Source: Datura wrightii
Taxonomy: Eukaryota; Streptophyta; Magnoliopsida; Solanales; Solanaceae
NCBI GenBank assembly: GCA_035772735.1
Contig: JASDFA010000007.1
Coordinates: forward strand, 76,532,501-76,596,500
Direction: 5' to 3'
DNA: 64,000 nucleotides
Part shown: one piece after another, positions 33,925-46,760 of the stretch
How positions within the stretch are numbered: position 1 is the stretch's first letter
Layout: the number at the start of each line of letters is the position of its first letter
Program-made: the position numbers and the translations under genes
The notes under the pieces: model-generated
What the model saw: only the letters and a program-made list of their open reading frames with translations
Told to the model about the DNA's origin: nothing
The model's database searches: none

Positions 33925-36519
33925 TGTCACGCCCCGCCTTGGGGGGTGTGATTGGCACCTAGTGCCCTAGTAGGACCTAGACTGCTAGCTGGTGAGCCTA
34001 AGCACATCTGGTGCCTGGCTGGCTCCAATTCAAATTCATGAAATCAACGGGCTATATAACGGTTGTAAATACAGCCCCCAGCCGACTAGGCCTATAGCCA
34101 CCTGTATGATACTTCAGCTAACCAGAAACATACTTACAAGGGGGAAACCTATGCGGGCCGACAAGGCCACCATGCTGTCTAGTTATCTGTAACTCAACAA
34201 TAGAATATTGAATAACTATGTGACCGGCAAGGTCACCACTACTATCAAACTAAGGCCTCACACGGCCAACATAAATTGAAATGCTAAACAACTATAACAA
34301 CTACACGGCCTCACACGACCGACTCATCTGACCACAGGGCAATATATACAGACTGCAAGCCTCTAGGAATACTGATAAGATGGTCGGGACAGGGCCCCGA
34401 CCTACCCGTACTATACAACAAAAGGAAATGATATAAACCTCTAAAATATCAAGCTCTTGATGACAGGAGCTGGTGACTCTGCGCTGGCTAGGATCACGAG
34501 GGATCGCCTCCTCGTCTATAAGTACCTGCAGGCAAGTAATGCAGAACCCCATCAGGCGTCAGTACCGCTGGTACTGAGTATGCAAAGTAACTGAAATAAT
34601 ATAACTGAATACAATAACATAACTAGCAATTCTGAATAGCAGGGGAATACTGAATCTGTAAGAACTGATATGAATTGAGTCAGACTTCCTGTGCTATGAT
34701 AGGGCAGGAGCGTACCTCTAACGCGGCGGCCTGCTGTCTATTAACTAACATATAGCACAGAAATACATATATATGCAGCAAAAAATAGCCGATACCAACC
34801 CCCATAAGCCGGACGGCGCCAAACAAGCAAACAATCTATATACCCCTACCAGGGTCAAAACCAGCCAAAAATAAATCAATCCACTCATCTTCTCACTCGG
34901 AGCTCCTCTACCGGCCCCCTGGGTCTCCAGCTCGGGCCATAGACTTAGATATAAATAACCGTGTCTAAGTCCAGAGGACTCCTGTGCAGACAGTAAAAGA
35001 TAGGGTCTAGTTTCCTAGACACAACTCAACAGAGCTATTTGGAACCGGAGCTACACCTGTAATGAGATCTGTACAGACGCTAACAGATAGGGTCTGATTC
35101 CCTGGACACAGCTCAACAGGGCTATTCGATACCGGAGTTGCACCTGTAATGCTGATCAGACTACTATGGGGAAATCTTCATCCCATCTTTGTCCAAGATG
35201 GGGATGGCATGCCACTCCTTGGAGCGAGTAAACCCACTCGCTCAGTGGGCGACATGATTACCAACCCAGGGGCGGCGAGGACGCTCAATAAGGTGCCCTC
35301 ATGCCACATCAAGTCTCAACAAACAAATAGCACATATAAATTGCAAGCATGTATAACTAAAAAGACTATCTGAAATCTGATTTCTTATTCTGATCTCTTT
35401 TTGTATTATACTGATTCTGAAATCATTATTTAACTGTGTGGCTAATCTGTAGCCGGGATACTATCTGTCTGAATGGCTAATCTGTAGCCCTAAAACTGTC
35501 TGTCTATGTGATTTTACTTTACTAGCTTTATTCTGAAAATCTATATCTTTTTATTCTACAACATGCTTGCTAATCATACAATAGGCAATACTGAATCTGG
35601 AATGCTAACTCGCCCTTTGGCGCATGCTTTACTAACTTCCGGACTGAATACGATATGGCAACACGACTCAGAATATATTAGACTTGCTTAATTCTCAACA
35701 TTCAACTCCGAGAGTTACAAATGCGGAGTTTACTATGATTTACCAACCTAAGGCTTACTAACTTGCTGAAGAACAACTTCACATACCTTAACCTTGAGTT
35801 ATCCGACTGTCGGACGGGGCTCGGTCAGTACTCCAGCTATTTCTCCCAACTGCATTCATATACACGTTAATTAGTGCTAAATATAACTTTATTCTGAAGG
35901 ACGACATCACTTTCGATACAATTATAGCCTAAACTTAGGCTTATCGAAAGACGGTCGAAAACATGTTATTTTTCAGAAGTTCGAAAGGGAGAAGTATTCA
36001 CTTCACAGCTAGGAGCACATAGACACTAGTTTGGAGCAATTCTACTTACCTTAGTCCGGTAGCTCGACGATTCGTCGATCGTATTTCGCGAAACAAAATC
36101 CATAGGAATGTTCCCTGCTGCTAAATACCTCAGTATCTGGTGTTAATTTGAGTTTGGACTACGTTTGGCAGCGTAATCGGAAGGAAATTATCAAGTAACC
36201 TTCGTCCCTTTCTCCTCTCTGGTTTTCCTCTCTATTTTCACTGGAAATTATAAGAATTATTTCATTTAAACCAAAGTGGAGGGCTTATATAGTTGGTCCT
36301 GGACAGGGCCAACGTGTCACGGAGCCAACGCGGAGGCTCCACCTCCGTGACACGTTGCCATCGCGGAGGGGCTCTGCCCCGGCTCCTTCTGCAATGGTTC
36401 GATAGGTTACTCATCCAATCCCTTTCCCGGGCCTTTCTCTAGCACGTATGGCCTTCAAATATGCTTAACCAACGTGCAAATAAGCCATATAGGTGTCGGA
36501 AATCTTACGGGGTATAACA
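33925..36519 (-). repeat. 3' LTR of element D
   Basis: 2595 bases, TGTCACGCC...GGTATAACA in plus orientation. It carries the promoter module: CGTGTCACGGAG (36313-36324), CTCCGTGACACG (36343-36354) and a TATATAAG box near 36287. It also holds a tandem duplication of about 87 bases (34985-35155) that is shared with element C but not seen in B or F. Confidence 0.85.
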
Positions 36520-36531
36520 TTCTCTCCCCTT
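36520..36531 (-). other. Polypurine tract, element D
   Basis: The minus strand reads AAGGGGAGAGAA next to the LTR start TGTTATACC. The following 36532-36787 is untranslated. Confidence 0.75.
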
Positions 36532-36787
36532 AAAAACATTCGTCCTCGAATGTAAACTTCTACCTAGAGGACTTCTTAGCTTACTACTTAGGAAAAATTT
36601 CAGTAGAGTTTCCCCTGTAATATGGACTATAGCAAAATCCTGAAACGCAGAAAAGTCCAATACAGGTACTGCACATAATACTTAAGATTCACCCAATAGC
36701 TAAACATCAATCTTTCTCATTTATACATATACAACCATAATGTACTGCATAAGTAATAATACGAACATACTTGTCGCCTGACTAGGC

Positions 36788-38281
36788 CTAGAATAAGTGA
36801 GCATATATAGCTTTCATATCTTCCTCAGCCTCCGACATCATCTCCTCTCGGTTCCTGTTACGGCACAATACCTTGACAGACGCAATATCCTTAGTTCTCA
36901 ATCTGCGAATCTGTTTGTCTAGGATGGATACTGGAACCTCTTCGTAGGCCAGCTCTTCTGTAACCTGGATATCCTGGACTGGGACTACTCTGGACGGGTC
37001 TCCCATGCATTTCCTCAGTATAGATACATGAAAGACCGGATGAACGGATTCCAATTCTGGAGGCAAGTTCAACTCATATGCTACTCGCCTATTCTTCGAC
37101 GAATCTGATAGGGCCCAACAAATCTTGGACAGAGCTTACCTTTCTTGCCGAACCTCATCACCCCTTTCATCGGAGATACTTTCAGAAATACCCAGTCATT
37201 CACATCAAATTCCAAGTCTCTGCGCCACACATCTGCATATGATTTCTGGTGGCTCTGTGCAGTCAGTAGGCGTTCTCTAATAACTTTACCTTCTCCTCTG
37301 ACTGCTGAACAATGTCTGGCCCAATCAACGCTGATTCCCCTATTTCAAACCAGCCAACCGGCGATCTGCATTTTCGCCCATATAAAGCCTCAAAAGGAGC
37401 CATCTGAATAACCGAGTGATAGCTATTATTATAATCAAACTCAATTAACGGAAAATGCTCATCCTAGCTACCTCCAAAATCTAGCACACACGCTCGTAAC
37501 ATGTCCTCGAGTGTTTGAATAGTGCGCTCAGCCTGTCCATCTGTCTGAGGGTGGAATGCTGTACTCAAATTAATCTGCGTTCCCAGACCTTTCTAAAATG
37601 ACTGCCAAAATCTAGCCGTAAACTGTGCTCCTCTGTCTGAAATAGTGGATACTGGTACTCCGTGCAACCTGACTATTTCTCGGATATACAACTCCGCATA
37701 ATCTTCGGTCGAGAAGGTAGTTCTTACTGGTAGGAAATGAGCTGATTTTGTCAATCTGTCAACTATCACTCATATAGAGTCATGTCCGTGTCTAGTACAG
37801 GGTAATCCTGCTACAAAATCCATATTCACGGCTTCCCCTTTCCAGAGAGGCACAGATATGTCCTGAGTTAACCCGCCTAGGTTTTGATGTTCTGCTTTTA
37901 CCTGTTGGCAGTTAGGATACTGGGCTACAAATTCGGCAATTTCTCTTTTCATACCTGGCCACCAATAGTTTTCATTGATATCATGGTACATTTTCATCGC
38001 ACCGGGGTGAAGAGAATAATGGGCGTAATGTACCTCGTTCATAATCTGGTGGCGGAGCCCTGAAACGTCTGGAACACATAACCGGCCTTTACAATGTAGC
38101 ACTCCATCCTTTGTTACATGGAAATCTGGCGCTTTCCCCTACGGAATCCTGCCCTTAAGCTGGACTAGGTCAGGATCTTCATATTGCCGTTCTTTTACCT
38201 CCACAACTAATGACGACACAACGGTGTTCTGAATTACCGCTTTGTTGTCCTCTGTGTCTGCTATATGAACGGATAGGCCGG
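36788..38281 (-). pseudogene. Integrase with chromodomain-like tail, element D
   Basis: The zinc region (37770-38102) reads HHCC-like with QYPNCQQVKAEHQ, where the first Cys of the pair is Tyr. The core (about 37400-37800) retains HPQTDGQAE. The C-terminal tail (36788-37072) has SVHPVFHVSILRKCMGDPS and ASVKVLCRNRNREEM. Several stops and a frame change occur. The last stop replaces the usual final Gln codon (TTC-TAG against TTC-CAG in F). Sequence continues at 46761. Confidence 0.8.
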
Positions 38282-40851
38282 TGTTATACCCTGTAAATTC
38301 CCGCCATATAGATGGCCTATTCGCGTATTGGTTAAGAGTATTTGAAAGCCATACATGCTAGAAAAAGACCCGGGGAAAGATCGGACAAGTGACAAGTCGG
38401 CGCGTCGCAAGGCAAAATTCGACTTATAAATCGCATTCTAGGTATGCGACTTATAAGTCCCAATTATATATAAGCCTCCAACTTCGGTTTTTGCTACATT
38501 TCACTTATAATTTCCAGTAAACAAATAGAAAACAGAGAGGGCGAAGTGATTTGAGGTATTTCCTTACGATTACACCGTCAAACGCGGTCCAAACTCGAAT
38601 TAACCTCAGGTACCGAGGTATTTAGCAGCAGGGAGCATTCCTACGATTTTTGTTTCGCGAAATACGGTCGGCGAATCGTCGAGCTACCAAACCAATGTAA
38701 GTAGAATTTCTCCAAATTTGTGTCTATGTGCTCCTAGCTGGGAAGTGAATACTTCTCCCTTCTGGACTTCTGAAAAATAGCAAGTTTTCGACCGTCTTTC
38801 GATAAGCCTAAGTTTAGGCTATAATTATATCAAAACTGACGTCGTCCTTCAGAATAGTGTTGTATTTAGTACTAATTGATGTGTATATGAATTCAGTTGG
38901 GAGAAATAGCTGGAGTACTGACCGGGCCTCGTTCGACAGTTAGATAACTCGAGGGTAAGATATGTGAAGTTGTTCTTCGGTAAGTTAGTAAGCTTTAGCT
39001 TTATAAATCTTAGTAAACTCCGTAATTGAAACTCTCGGGGTTGAATGTCGAGAATTTAGTAAGTCCAATAGATTCTGAGTTGTGTTGCCGTAGCGTATTC
39101 AATCTGAAAGTTAGTAAAGCATGCGCCAGAGGGCGAGTTAGCATTCCAGATTTAGTATAGCTTATTATGTGATTAGCAAGCATGTTGTAGAATAAAAAGA
39201 GATAGATTTTCAAAATAAAAGCTAGTAAAGTAAAACCAGATAGACAGAAAGTTTTATGGCTATATATTAGCCATTCAGACAGATAGTATTCCGAATACAG
39301 ATTAGCCACACAGTTAAAGAAAGATTTCAGAATCAGTATAATTAGTAAAGAATCAATTCAGTATAGAAACAAATCAGAATAAGAAGTTATATTTCAGATA
39401 GTCTTTTCAGTTATACATGCTTGCTATTTATATGTGCTATTTGTTTGTTGAGACTTGATGTGGCGTGAGGGCACCCTTTTGAGCGTCCTCACCGCCCCTG
39501 GGTTGGTAATCGTGTCTCCCACTGAGCGGGTGGGTTTACGTCACTCCAAGGAGTGGCATGCCGTCCCCATCTTGGATGAAGATGGGATGAAGCTTTCCCC
39601 ATAGCAGTCTGATCAGCATTATAGGTGCAGCTCCGATTTCAGATAGCCCTGTTGAGTTTTGTGTCCAGGGAACTAGACCCTATCTGTTACTGTCTGTACA
39701 TTCAGTTATTATAGGTGTAGCTCCTGTTTCAGATAGCCCCGTTGAGTTTGTGTCCGGGGATCGAGACACTATCTGTTACTGTCTACACAGGAGTCCTCCG
39801 AACCCAGACACGGTTGCTTATATCGGAGGCTATATCCCGAGACGGAGACACAGGGGGCCGGTAGAGGAGCTCCGAAGAGAGCAGATGAGTGGAGTGACTT
39901 ATTTTTGGCTGGTTTTAACCCGGGTAGGGGTATATAGATTGTTTGCTTGCTTGGCGCCATCCGGCTTATGGGGGTTTGTATTGGCTCTTGCTTGCAAAAT
40001 GTATATGTATTTATGTTCTTTATATGTATTAGTTAATAGACAGCAGGCCGCGGTGACTACAGGCACGCTTCCGCCTATCTGTGCAGAAAGGTTTGATCTA
40101 GTTCTTATCAGCTCTTCAGATTCAGTTATCTTCTACTCACAGACTTGTTAGTTATGATATCTGTATTCAGTTGTATTATTTCAGTTGCTTTTCATACTCG
40201 GTACCAGTGGTACTGATGCCCAGTGGGGCGCTGCATTACTTGCCTGCAGGTACTCACAGACGAGGAGCCGATCCCTCGTAATTCCAGTCAGCTATTAAGT
40301 CATTAGCTCCTGTCATCCGGAGCTTGATCTTCACAGGTGTATTTCATTTTCTTTTGTTGTATAGTATGGGTAGGTCGGGGCCCTATCCCGACCATCTTAT
40401 CAGTATTCCTAGAGGCTTGCAGTCTGTTTATATTTTCCTGTGGTCAGTTGAGCCGGTCGTGTGAGGCCGTGCAGTTTGTTATAGCTGTTTAGCATTTCAG
40501 TTAATGTTGGCCGTGTGAGGCCTTAGTTTGACAGTAGAGGTGACCATGCCGGTCACGTAGTCTTACAGTAGTCTTGTGTTGATATTACAGATGACTAGAC
40601 AGCATGGTGGTCTTGTCGGCCCGCATAGGTTCCTTGTTATGAGTGTGTTCTGGTTAGCTGTTATTACAGGTATAGGTGGCTATAGGCTAGTTGGCCGGAG
40701 GCTGTGTTTACAGCCGTTATATAGCCGGTTTGTTTCTTGGAATAGAGCTAGAGCCAGCCAAAGCACCAGATGTGCTCAGGCTAGACCATTTAGCAGTCTA
40801 GAGTCTAGCAGGCCCCAGGCGCTCGTCATACCCCCAAGGTGGGGTGTGACA
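38282..40851 (+). repeat. 5' LTR of element C
   Basis: 2570 bases, TGTTATACC...GGTGTGACA. Most of it is homologous to the B/D/F LTR read in the other direction, including the CGACCGTCTTTCGATAAGCC block. The segment between AAAGATCGGAC and the TATATATAAG box differs: it holds CGACTTATAAATCGCATTC repeats in place of the GC-rich palindromes. Open frames at 39750-40902 are LTR sequence. Confidence 0.9.
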
Positions 40852-40855
40852 AACT

Positions 40856-40867
40856 TGGTATCAGAGC
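40856..40867 (+). other. Primer binding site, element C (tRNA-iMet)
   Basis: TGGTATCAGAGC, a perfect match to the standard site, 4 bases after the LTR end. Confidence 0.9.
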
Positions 40868-40962
40868 AGGTCGTGTCCCAGGGAGTCTGCAAGCCATGCT
40901 AGTAGAGTCTTGTCTATGGATGTGTTGTGCACCACATACTATAGGTAGGAGGTTGTAAGGCA

Positions 40963-42835
40963 TAATGGGATGGTTACTCTTTCTTCATATCCAGTCGTGC
41001 CATAGAACAGTACAATATAGGGTCGAGTTCTTAAAACTTGCCATATTCTTTGAATACAGATACAAGGCAGACCAGCGATATCTTGTTCCAGGCAGAAGAT
41101 CAGATATAGCAACAAGAGAGGGCACCAACCAGTTACAAGGTAATTACAGTAGCAGCAGGAGGTACCAGGGACCTCCCAATGTGATACCTTTATCGGTACC
41201 ATCCCCAGTACATTTCTATAACTTCAGAGTAGGAAGTTAGAAGCATAGCGTACATACGAGTTGATTTATTTATTAGATATATAAGATCTGATTAAGATAA
41301 TAGACAATATTAGATTATCAGATATGTGTGAGAAAGAGAGGGAAATGCAGGATTCCCACCTCCATCTTTTCAGATATGGTATAGTTCCATGTCTTCATTT
41401 TGTAGCAGTAAGTGAAGAGGGATTTGTTGATTCCAGAAAGTGTTAGAGGAGTAAGGAGTCCCTATGATTACATAAGTTGTACAGACCCTCATGATAATAA
41501 GTCAGAAGAGCAAGTAAGACTATTAGTTTACTTAAAGTGCACGTAGGAGATCCATCAGTAATGGACTTCCAGTAATAGTCAAGTTCGAGTCAGAAAAAGG
41601 CCAAGTCCGCCATAACACGCTAACAAGTGCAAGATATACCTGCAAGATAATAGTTATGATTTCGGTTGTGATACTGAAAGATAGGAAGTTAGTGAATCGG
41701 AGGGGTCTGACTACAAGCCAGAAGAGATATAAGCTGGGATTCGACCAGTAACCTTATTAACAATGTAAGGCAGGTACCTTGAACCCCAGAGCTCAACTTA
41801 AGCAAGATAAGGGGAAGAAGCAGGAATACTGGATTTTGAGGGGAAATTAGAATCACCCCCAGAATGATAGAATATCTTGTATTAAGGACTAAGCCTCGGA
41901 CTGATAGTTAAAAGACAGTAAGATTGCGGTTCAGAATGCTGCGGTACGTCCGCCTACGGAGAAGTTAAGAAACTGCCGACACAGAGACTCTAATCTAGTG
42001 CGACCTGGAGATAAGACCCAGTAGACAGTCGTGGGCTCTCAATATAATGCCATGTAAGGCCACAAGATATGAATGTTGACCCCACGTTGCAAGAATGGCG
42101 GAATTTCAAATAGCAGACCATAATTAAAGCGCATATGTTGTTGCTTTAGAAAGGGGTGGAAAAAAAATTCAATGAAATGATACGAGAGGACAGGAGATAT
42201 CATTAGATCGTAAAAGCGGTATATAATGTGCAGTATAAAATTCAGTAAAGCATGCCAGAGATTACGTATCACTATAGAATTTAGTATGTATTGTACGTAG
42301 TTGTTGATATATGTATGTACAAATATCAGATATGCTGTGAATAGCTGTTAATTGGGGTTACAATCACACAGATTCTGGTTAATTGCTAGGAAGTATATAC
42401 ATATCGTATCGCAGGACCCCTCACCAAGCCATAGGAACTCTCTTAGCTTTCAGATTATTGAGTTAATGGACTTATATGCTTGTTGCCAGATCTAGGCTTC
42501 AGAGACTCACAGGAGTTAGTAGCCTGGGTCAGGAGGTCGGTGATACGGGCGCAGTTACACGGTCTCACGACCAGCTGACGCTTGTATTAGCAGGGAAGCA
42601 TCCCTAAAGATCAGTAACATTATCGCATGTGCCAGAACCAGACTTAGAGACCGAATAGGCATACTTCAGAGGTTAGCAATACAAGAATTTCTCCAGTATG
42701 TTAAGTGGTCGTACATCGTTTTCCCAGCCTTGTAGGTGAGAGTCAACCTTAGTCAACCTAGTTGTCATCATGCAGAACACTCTGCAAGTCAGCTAGCCAT
42801 CTCCGTCGAAAAAAAAAAGCGAAAGGGTCCACATC
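40963..42835 (+). pseudogene. gag trace and non-coding filler of element C
   Basis: At about 41058-41140 the translation ADQRYLVPGRRSDIATREGT parallels the gag start of element B (SDHRHPITGRSLDIAAGEGT), so this was gag. From about 41240 to 42835 I see no protein similarity and stops in all frames. A short A-run (42809-42819) precedes IN. This is typical of large retrotransposon derivatives that keep only what is needed for copying in trans. Confidence 0.5.
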
Positions 42836-43894
42836 AGTAGTCAGTGAACGTGGACTTTGTAGCACGATTACCCTGTAGCAGACATAGACATGATTCCATT
42901 TGGGAAATAGTTGACAGACTGACGAAATCATCCCATTTCCTACCAGTGAAAGCTACTTTTTCGGCCGAAGATTATGCCAAATTGTATATCAGAGAAATAG
43001 TTAGATTACATGGTATTCCAGTATCTATTATCTCTGGCAGAGGAGCACAATTTATAGCTAGATTTTGGCAGTCATTTCAGAGAAGTCTGGGAACGCAGAT
43101 TAATTTGAGCAATACATTCCACCCTCAGACAGATGGACAGGCTGAATGCACCATTCAGACGCTCGAGGACATGTTGCTAGCGTGTGTGTTAGATTTTGGT
43201 GGTAGTTGCGATGAGCATTTGCCCCTAATCGAGTTTTCTTATACTAACAGCTATCACTCAACTATCCAGATGGCGCCTTTCGAGGCATTAGACAGGAGAA
43301 AATGCAAATCGCCGATTGGCTGGTTTGAAATAGGAGAATCAGCGGTGGTTGGGCCAAACATTGTTCAGCAGTCGGAGGAAAAGGTAAAGCTTATCCGAGA
43401 ACGCTTACTGACTGCACATAGCTGCCAGAAATCTTATGTAGACGTGTGGCACAGAAACCTAGAATTCGATGTGAATGACTGGGTATTTTTGAAAGTATCC
43501 CCAATAAAAGGGGTGATGAGATTCGGCAAGAAAGGTAAGCTCAGCCCAAAGGTTTGTCGGGCCATATCAGATTCATCGAAGAATAGGCCAAGTGGCGTAT
43601 GAGTTGAACTTACCTCCAGAATTAGAATCCGTTCATCCAGTCTTTCATGTATCCATGCTAAGGAAATGCATAGGAGACCCGTCCAGGGTAGTCCCAGTCC
43701 AGGATATCCGGGTTACAGAAGAGCTGGCCTATGAAGAGGTTCCTGTAGCTATCCTAGACAGACAGATTCGCAAATTGAGAACTAAAGATATTGCGTCTGT
43801 CAAAGTATTGGGGCGTAACAGAAACCGAGAGGAGATGACTTGGGAGGCGGAGGAAGATATGAAAACTAGATATCCTCACTTATTCCAGGCCTAG
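42836..43894 (+). pseudogene. Partial integrase with chromodomain-like tail, element C
   Basis: The block 42844-43602 begins MNVDFVARLP (first catalytic Asp present), then SIISGRGAQF where the second catalytic Asp is Gly, then HPQTDGQAE with the third acidic residue. A frame change near 43595 leads to 43592-43894 with SVHPVFHVSMLRKCIGDPS and the ASVKVLGRNRNREEMTWE tail, ending PHLFQA. The zinc domain is missing. It cannot be catalytically active. Confidence 0.85.
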
Positions 43895-44150
43895 TCAGGC
43901 GACAGGTATGTCTGTATTATTATTTATGCAGCACCTTATAATTGTGTATGTATGAAATGAGAAAGACTGAGGTTAGCTATTAAGTGAACTTATAGCATTG
44001 TGTGGAATACCTGTATTGGGCTTTTCTACTTTTCAGGAATTTTGAGATAGTCCATAATACAGGGGAAACTCTACTGAAATTTTTCTAGAAACAAGTTGAG
44101 TAAGTTGAGAAGTCATCTAGACAGAATGTCATTCGAGGATGAATGTTCTT

Positions 44151-44162
44151 AAGGGGGGAGAA
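44151..44162 (+). other. Polypurine tract, element C
   Basis: AAGGGGGGAGAA directly before the 3' LTR start TGTTATACA, preceded by GAGGATGAATGTTCTT. Bases 43895-44150 are untranslated. Confidence 0.85.
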
Positions 44163-46760
44163 TGTTATACACCGTAAATTTCCAGCATATATATGGCCTA
44201 TTCGCATGTTGGTTAAGAGTATTTGCAAGCCATACATGCTAGAAAAAGGCCCGGGGAAAGATCGGACAAGCGCCAAGTCGGCGCATCGCAAGGCAAAATG
44301 CGACTTATAAATTGCATTCCAGGAATGCAACTTATAAATCGCATTCCAGGAATGCTACTTATAAGTTCCAATTATATATAAGGCTCCAACTTCGGTTTTT
44401 GCTCCATTTCTCTTATAATTTCCAGTAAACAAATAGAAAACAGAGAGGGCAAAGTGATTTGAGGTATTTCCTTACGATTACACCGTCAAACGCGGTCCAT
44501 TCTCAAATTTACCTCAGGTACCGAGGTATTTAGCAGCAGGGAGCATTCCTACGGTTTTTGTTTCACGAAATACGGCCGGCGAATCATCAAGCTACCGAAC
44601 CAAGTTAAGTAGAATTGCTCCAAATTAGTGTCTGTGTGCTCCTAGCTGGGAAGTGAATACTTCTCCCTTCTGGACTTCTGAAAAATAGCAAGTTTTCAAT
44701 CGTCTTTCGATAAGCCTATGTTTAGGCTATTATTATATCGAATGTGACGTCGTCCTTCAGAATAGTGTTGTATTTAGTACTAATTGACGTGTATATGAAT
44801 GCAGTTGGGAGAAATAGCTGGAGTACTGACCGGGCCTCGTCCGACAGTCGGATAACTCGAGGTTAAGGTATGTGAAGTTGTTCTTCGGCAAGTTAGTAAG
44901 CTTTAGCTTTATAAATCCTAGTAAACTCCGTAATTGAAACTCTCGGGGTTGAATGTCGAGAATTTAGTAAGTCCAATAGATTCTGAGTTGTGTTGCCGTA
45001 GCTTATTCAGTCCGAAAGTTAGTAAAGCATGCGCCAGAGGGCGAGTTACCATTCCAGATTCAGTATAGCTTATTATGTGATTAGCAAGCATGTTGTAGAA
45101 TAAAAGAGATAGATTTTGAGAATAAAAGCTAGTAAAGAAAAACCAGATAGACAGACAGTTTTATGGCTACAGATTAGCCATTCAGACAGATAGTATTCCG
45201 GCTACAGATTAGCCACATAGTTAAAGAAAGATTTCAGAATCAGTATAATCAGTAAAGAATCAGTTCAGTATAGAAACAGATCAGAATAAGAAGTTAGATT
45301 TCAGATAGTCTTTTCAATTATACATGTTTGCTTTTTATATGTGCTATTTGTTTGTTGAGACTTGATGTGGCGTGAGGGAACCCTTTTGAGCGTCCTTGCT
45401 GCCCCTTGGTTTTTAATCGTGTCTCCCACTGAGCGGGTGGGTTTACATCACTCCAAGGAGTGGCATGCCGTCCCCAGCTTTGACGAAGATGGGATGAAGC
45501 TTTCCCTATAGCAGTCTGATCAGCATTACAGGTGCAGCTCCGGTTTTAGATGTCCCTGTTGAGTTTTGTGTCCAGGGAACCAGACCCTATCTGTTACTGT
45601 CTGTACATTCAGTTATTATAGGTGTAGCTCCGGTTTCAGATAGTCCCGTTGAGTTTGTGTCCGGGGATCCAGACCCTATATGTTACTGTCTACACAGGAG
45701 TCCTCCGGACCCAAACACGGTTGGTTATATCAGAGGCTATGGCCCGAGCCGGAGACCTACGGGCCGGTAGAGGAGCTCCGAAGAGAGCAGATAAGTGGAG
45801 TGACTTATTTTTGGCTAGTCTTCTCCCGGGTAGGGGTATATAGATTGTTTGCTTGCTTGGCGCCATCCGGCTTATGGGGGTTGGTATTGGCTCTTGCTTG
45901 CTAAATGTATATGTATTTATGTGATTTATATGTATTAGTTAATAGACAGCAGGCCGCCGTGACTACAGGCACGCTTCCGCCTATCAGTGCATAAAGGTTT
46001 GATCTAGTTCTTATCAGCTCTTCAGATTCAGTTATCTTCTGCTCACAGACTTGTTAGTTATGATATCTATATTCAGTTGTATTATTTCAGTTGCTTTGCA
46101 TACTCGATACCAGTGGTACTGATGCCCAGTGGGGCACTGCATTACTTGCCTGCAGGTACTCATAGACGAGGAGCCGATCCCTCGTAATTCCAGCCAGCTA
46201 TTGAGTCATTAGCTCCTGTCATCCGGAGCTTGATCTTCAGAGGTGTATTTCATTTTCTTTTTTTGTATAGTACGGGTAGGTCGGGGCCCTATCCCGACCA
46301 TTTTATCAGTATTCCTAGAGGCTTGCAGTCTGTATATATATTTCCCTGTGGTCTGTTGAGCCGGTCATGTGGGGCCATGCAGTTTGTTATAGCTGTTTAG
46401 CATTTCAGTTAATGTTGGTCGTGTGAGGCCTTAGTTTGACAGTAGTGGTGACCATGTTGGTCACGTAGTCTTACAGTAGTCTTGTGTTGATATTACAGAT
46501 GACTAGACAGCATGGTGGCCTTGTCGGCCCGCATAGGTTCCTTGTTATGAGTGTGTTCTGGTTAGCTGTTATTACAGGTACAGGTGGCTATAGGCCAGTT
46601 GGCCGGAGGCTGTGTTTACAGCCGTTATATAACCGGTTTGTTTCTTGGAATAGACCCAGAGCCAGCCAAAGCACCAGATGTGCTCAGGCTGGACCGTTTA
46701 GCAGTCCAGAGTCTAGCAGGCCCCAGGTGCTCGTCATACCCCCCAAGGTGGGGTGTGACA
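44163..46760 (+). repeat. 3' LTR of element C
   Basis: 2598 bases, matching 38282-40851 apart from scattered changes. The promoter-proximal part has one extra 27-base unit. The right edge ...GGGGTGTGACA abuts element D sequence. Confidence 0.9.
44298..44365 (+). repeat. 27-bp tandem units in the U3 of element C
   Basis: Units start ATGCGACTTATAAATTGC (44298), ATGCAACTTATAAATCGC (44325) and a partial ATGCTACTTATAAG (44352). The 5' LTR (about 38427-38458) has one unit fewer. They directly precede the TATATATAAG box near 44374. Confidence 0.75.

Larger units (their letters stand above)
33925..38281 (-). mobile_element. Element D, left part (Tekay-like chromovirus)
   Basis: It contains the 3' LTR (33925-36519), polypurine tract, and IN back to the point where element C inserted. 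The coding sequence resumes at 46761-47587 and stops again where element E inserted. Same family as B and F. Left flanking bases are GATCA. Confidence 0.85.
38282..46760 (+). mobile_element. Element C: deleted chromovirus with two complete LTRs
   Basis: It has LTRs at 38282-40851 and 44163-46760, an iMet primer site, a trace of gag, about 1.6 kb of non-coding filler, a partial IN and a polypurine tract. Protease, RT and RNase H are absent. It sits inside element D; the flanks GCCGG (38277-38281) and GCTGG (46761-46765) are a target duplication with one mismatch, and D's reading resumes across it. Confidence 0.9.

Noticed and set aside
39750..40902. Open frames in element C's 5' LTR, repeated at 45649-46843
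   Set aside because: Both lie wholly in LTR sequence and the frames are not kept between the two LTR copies.
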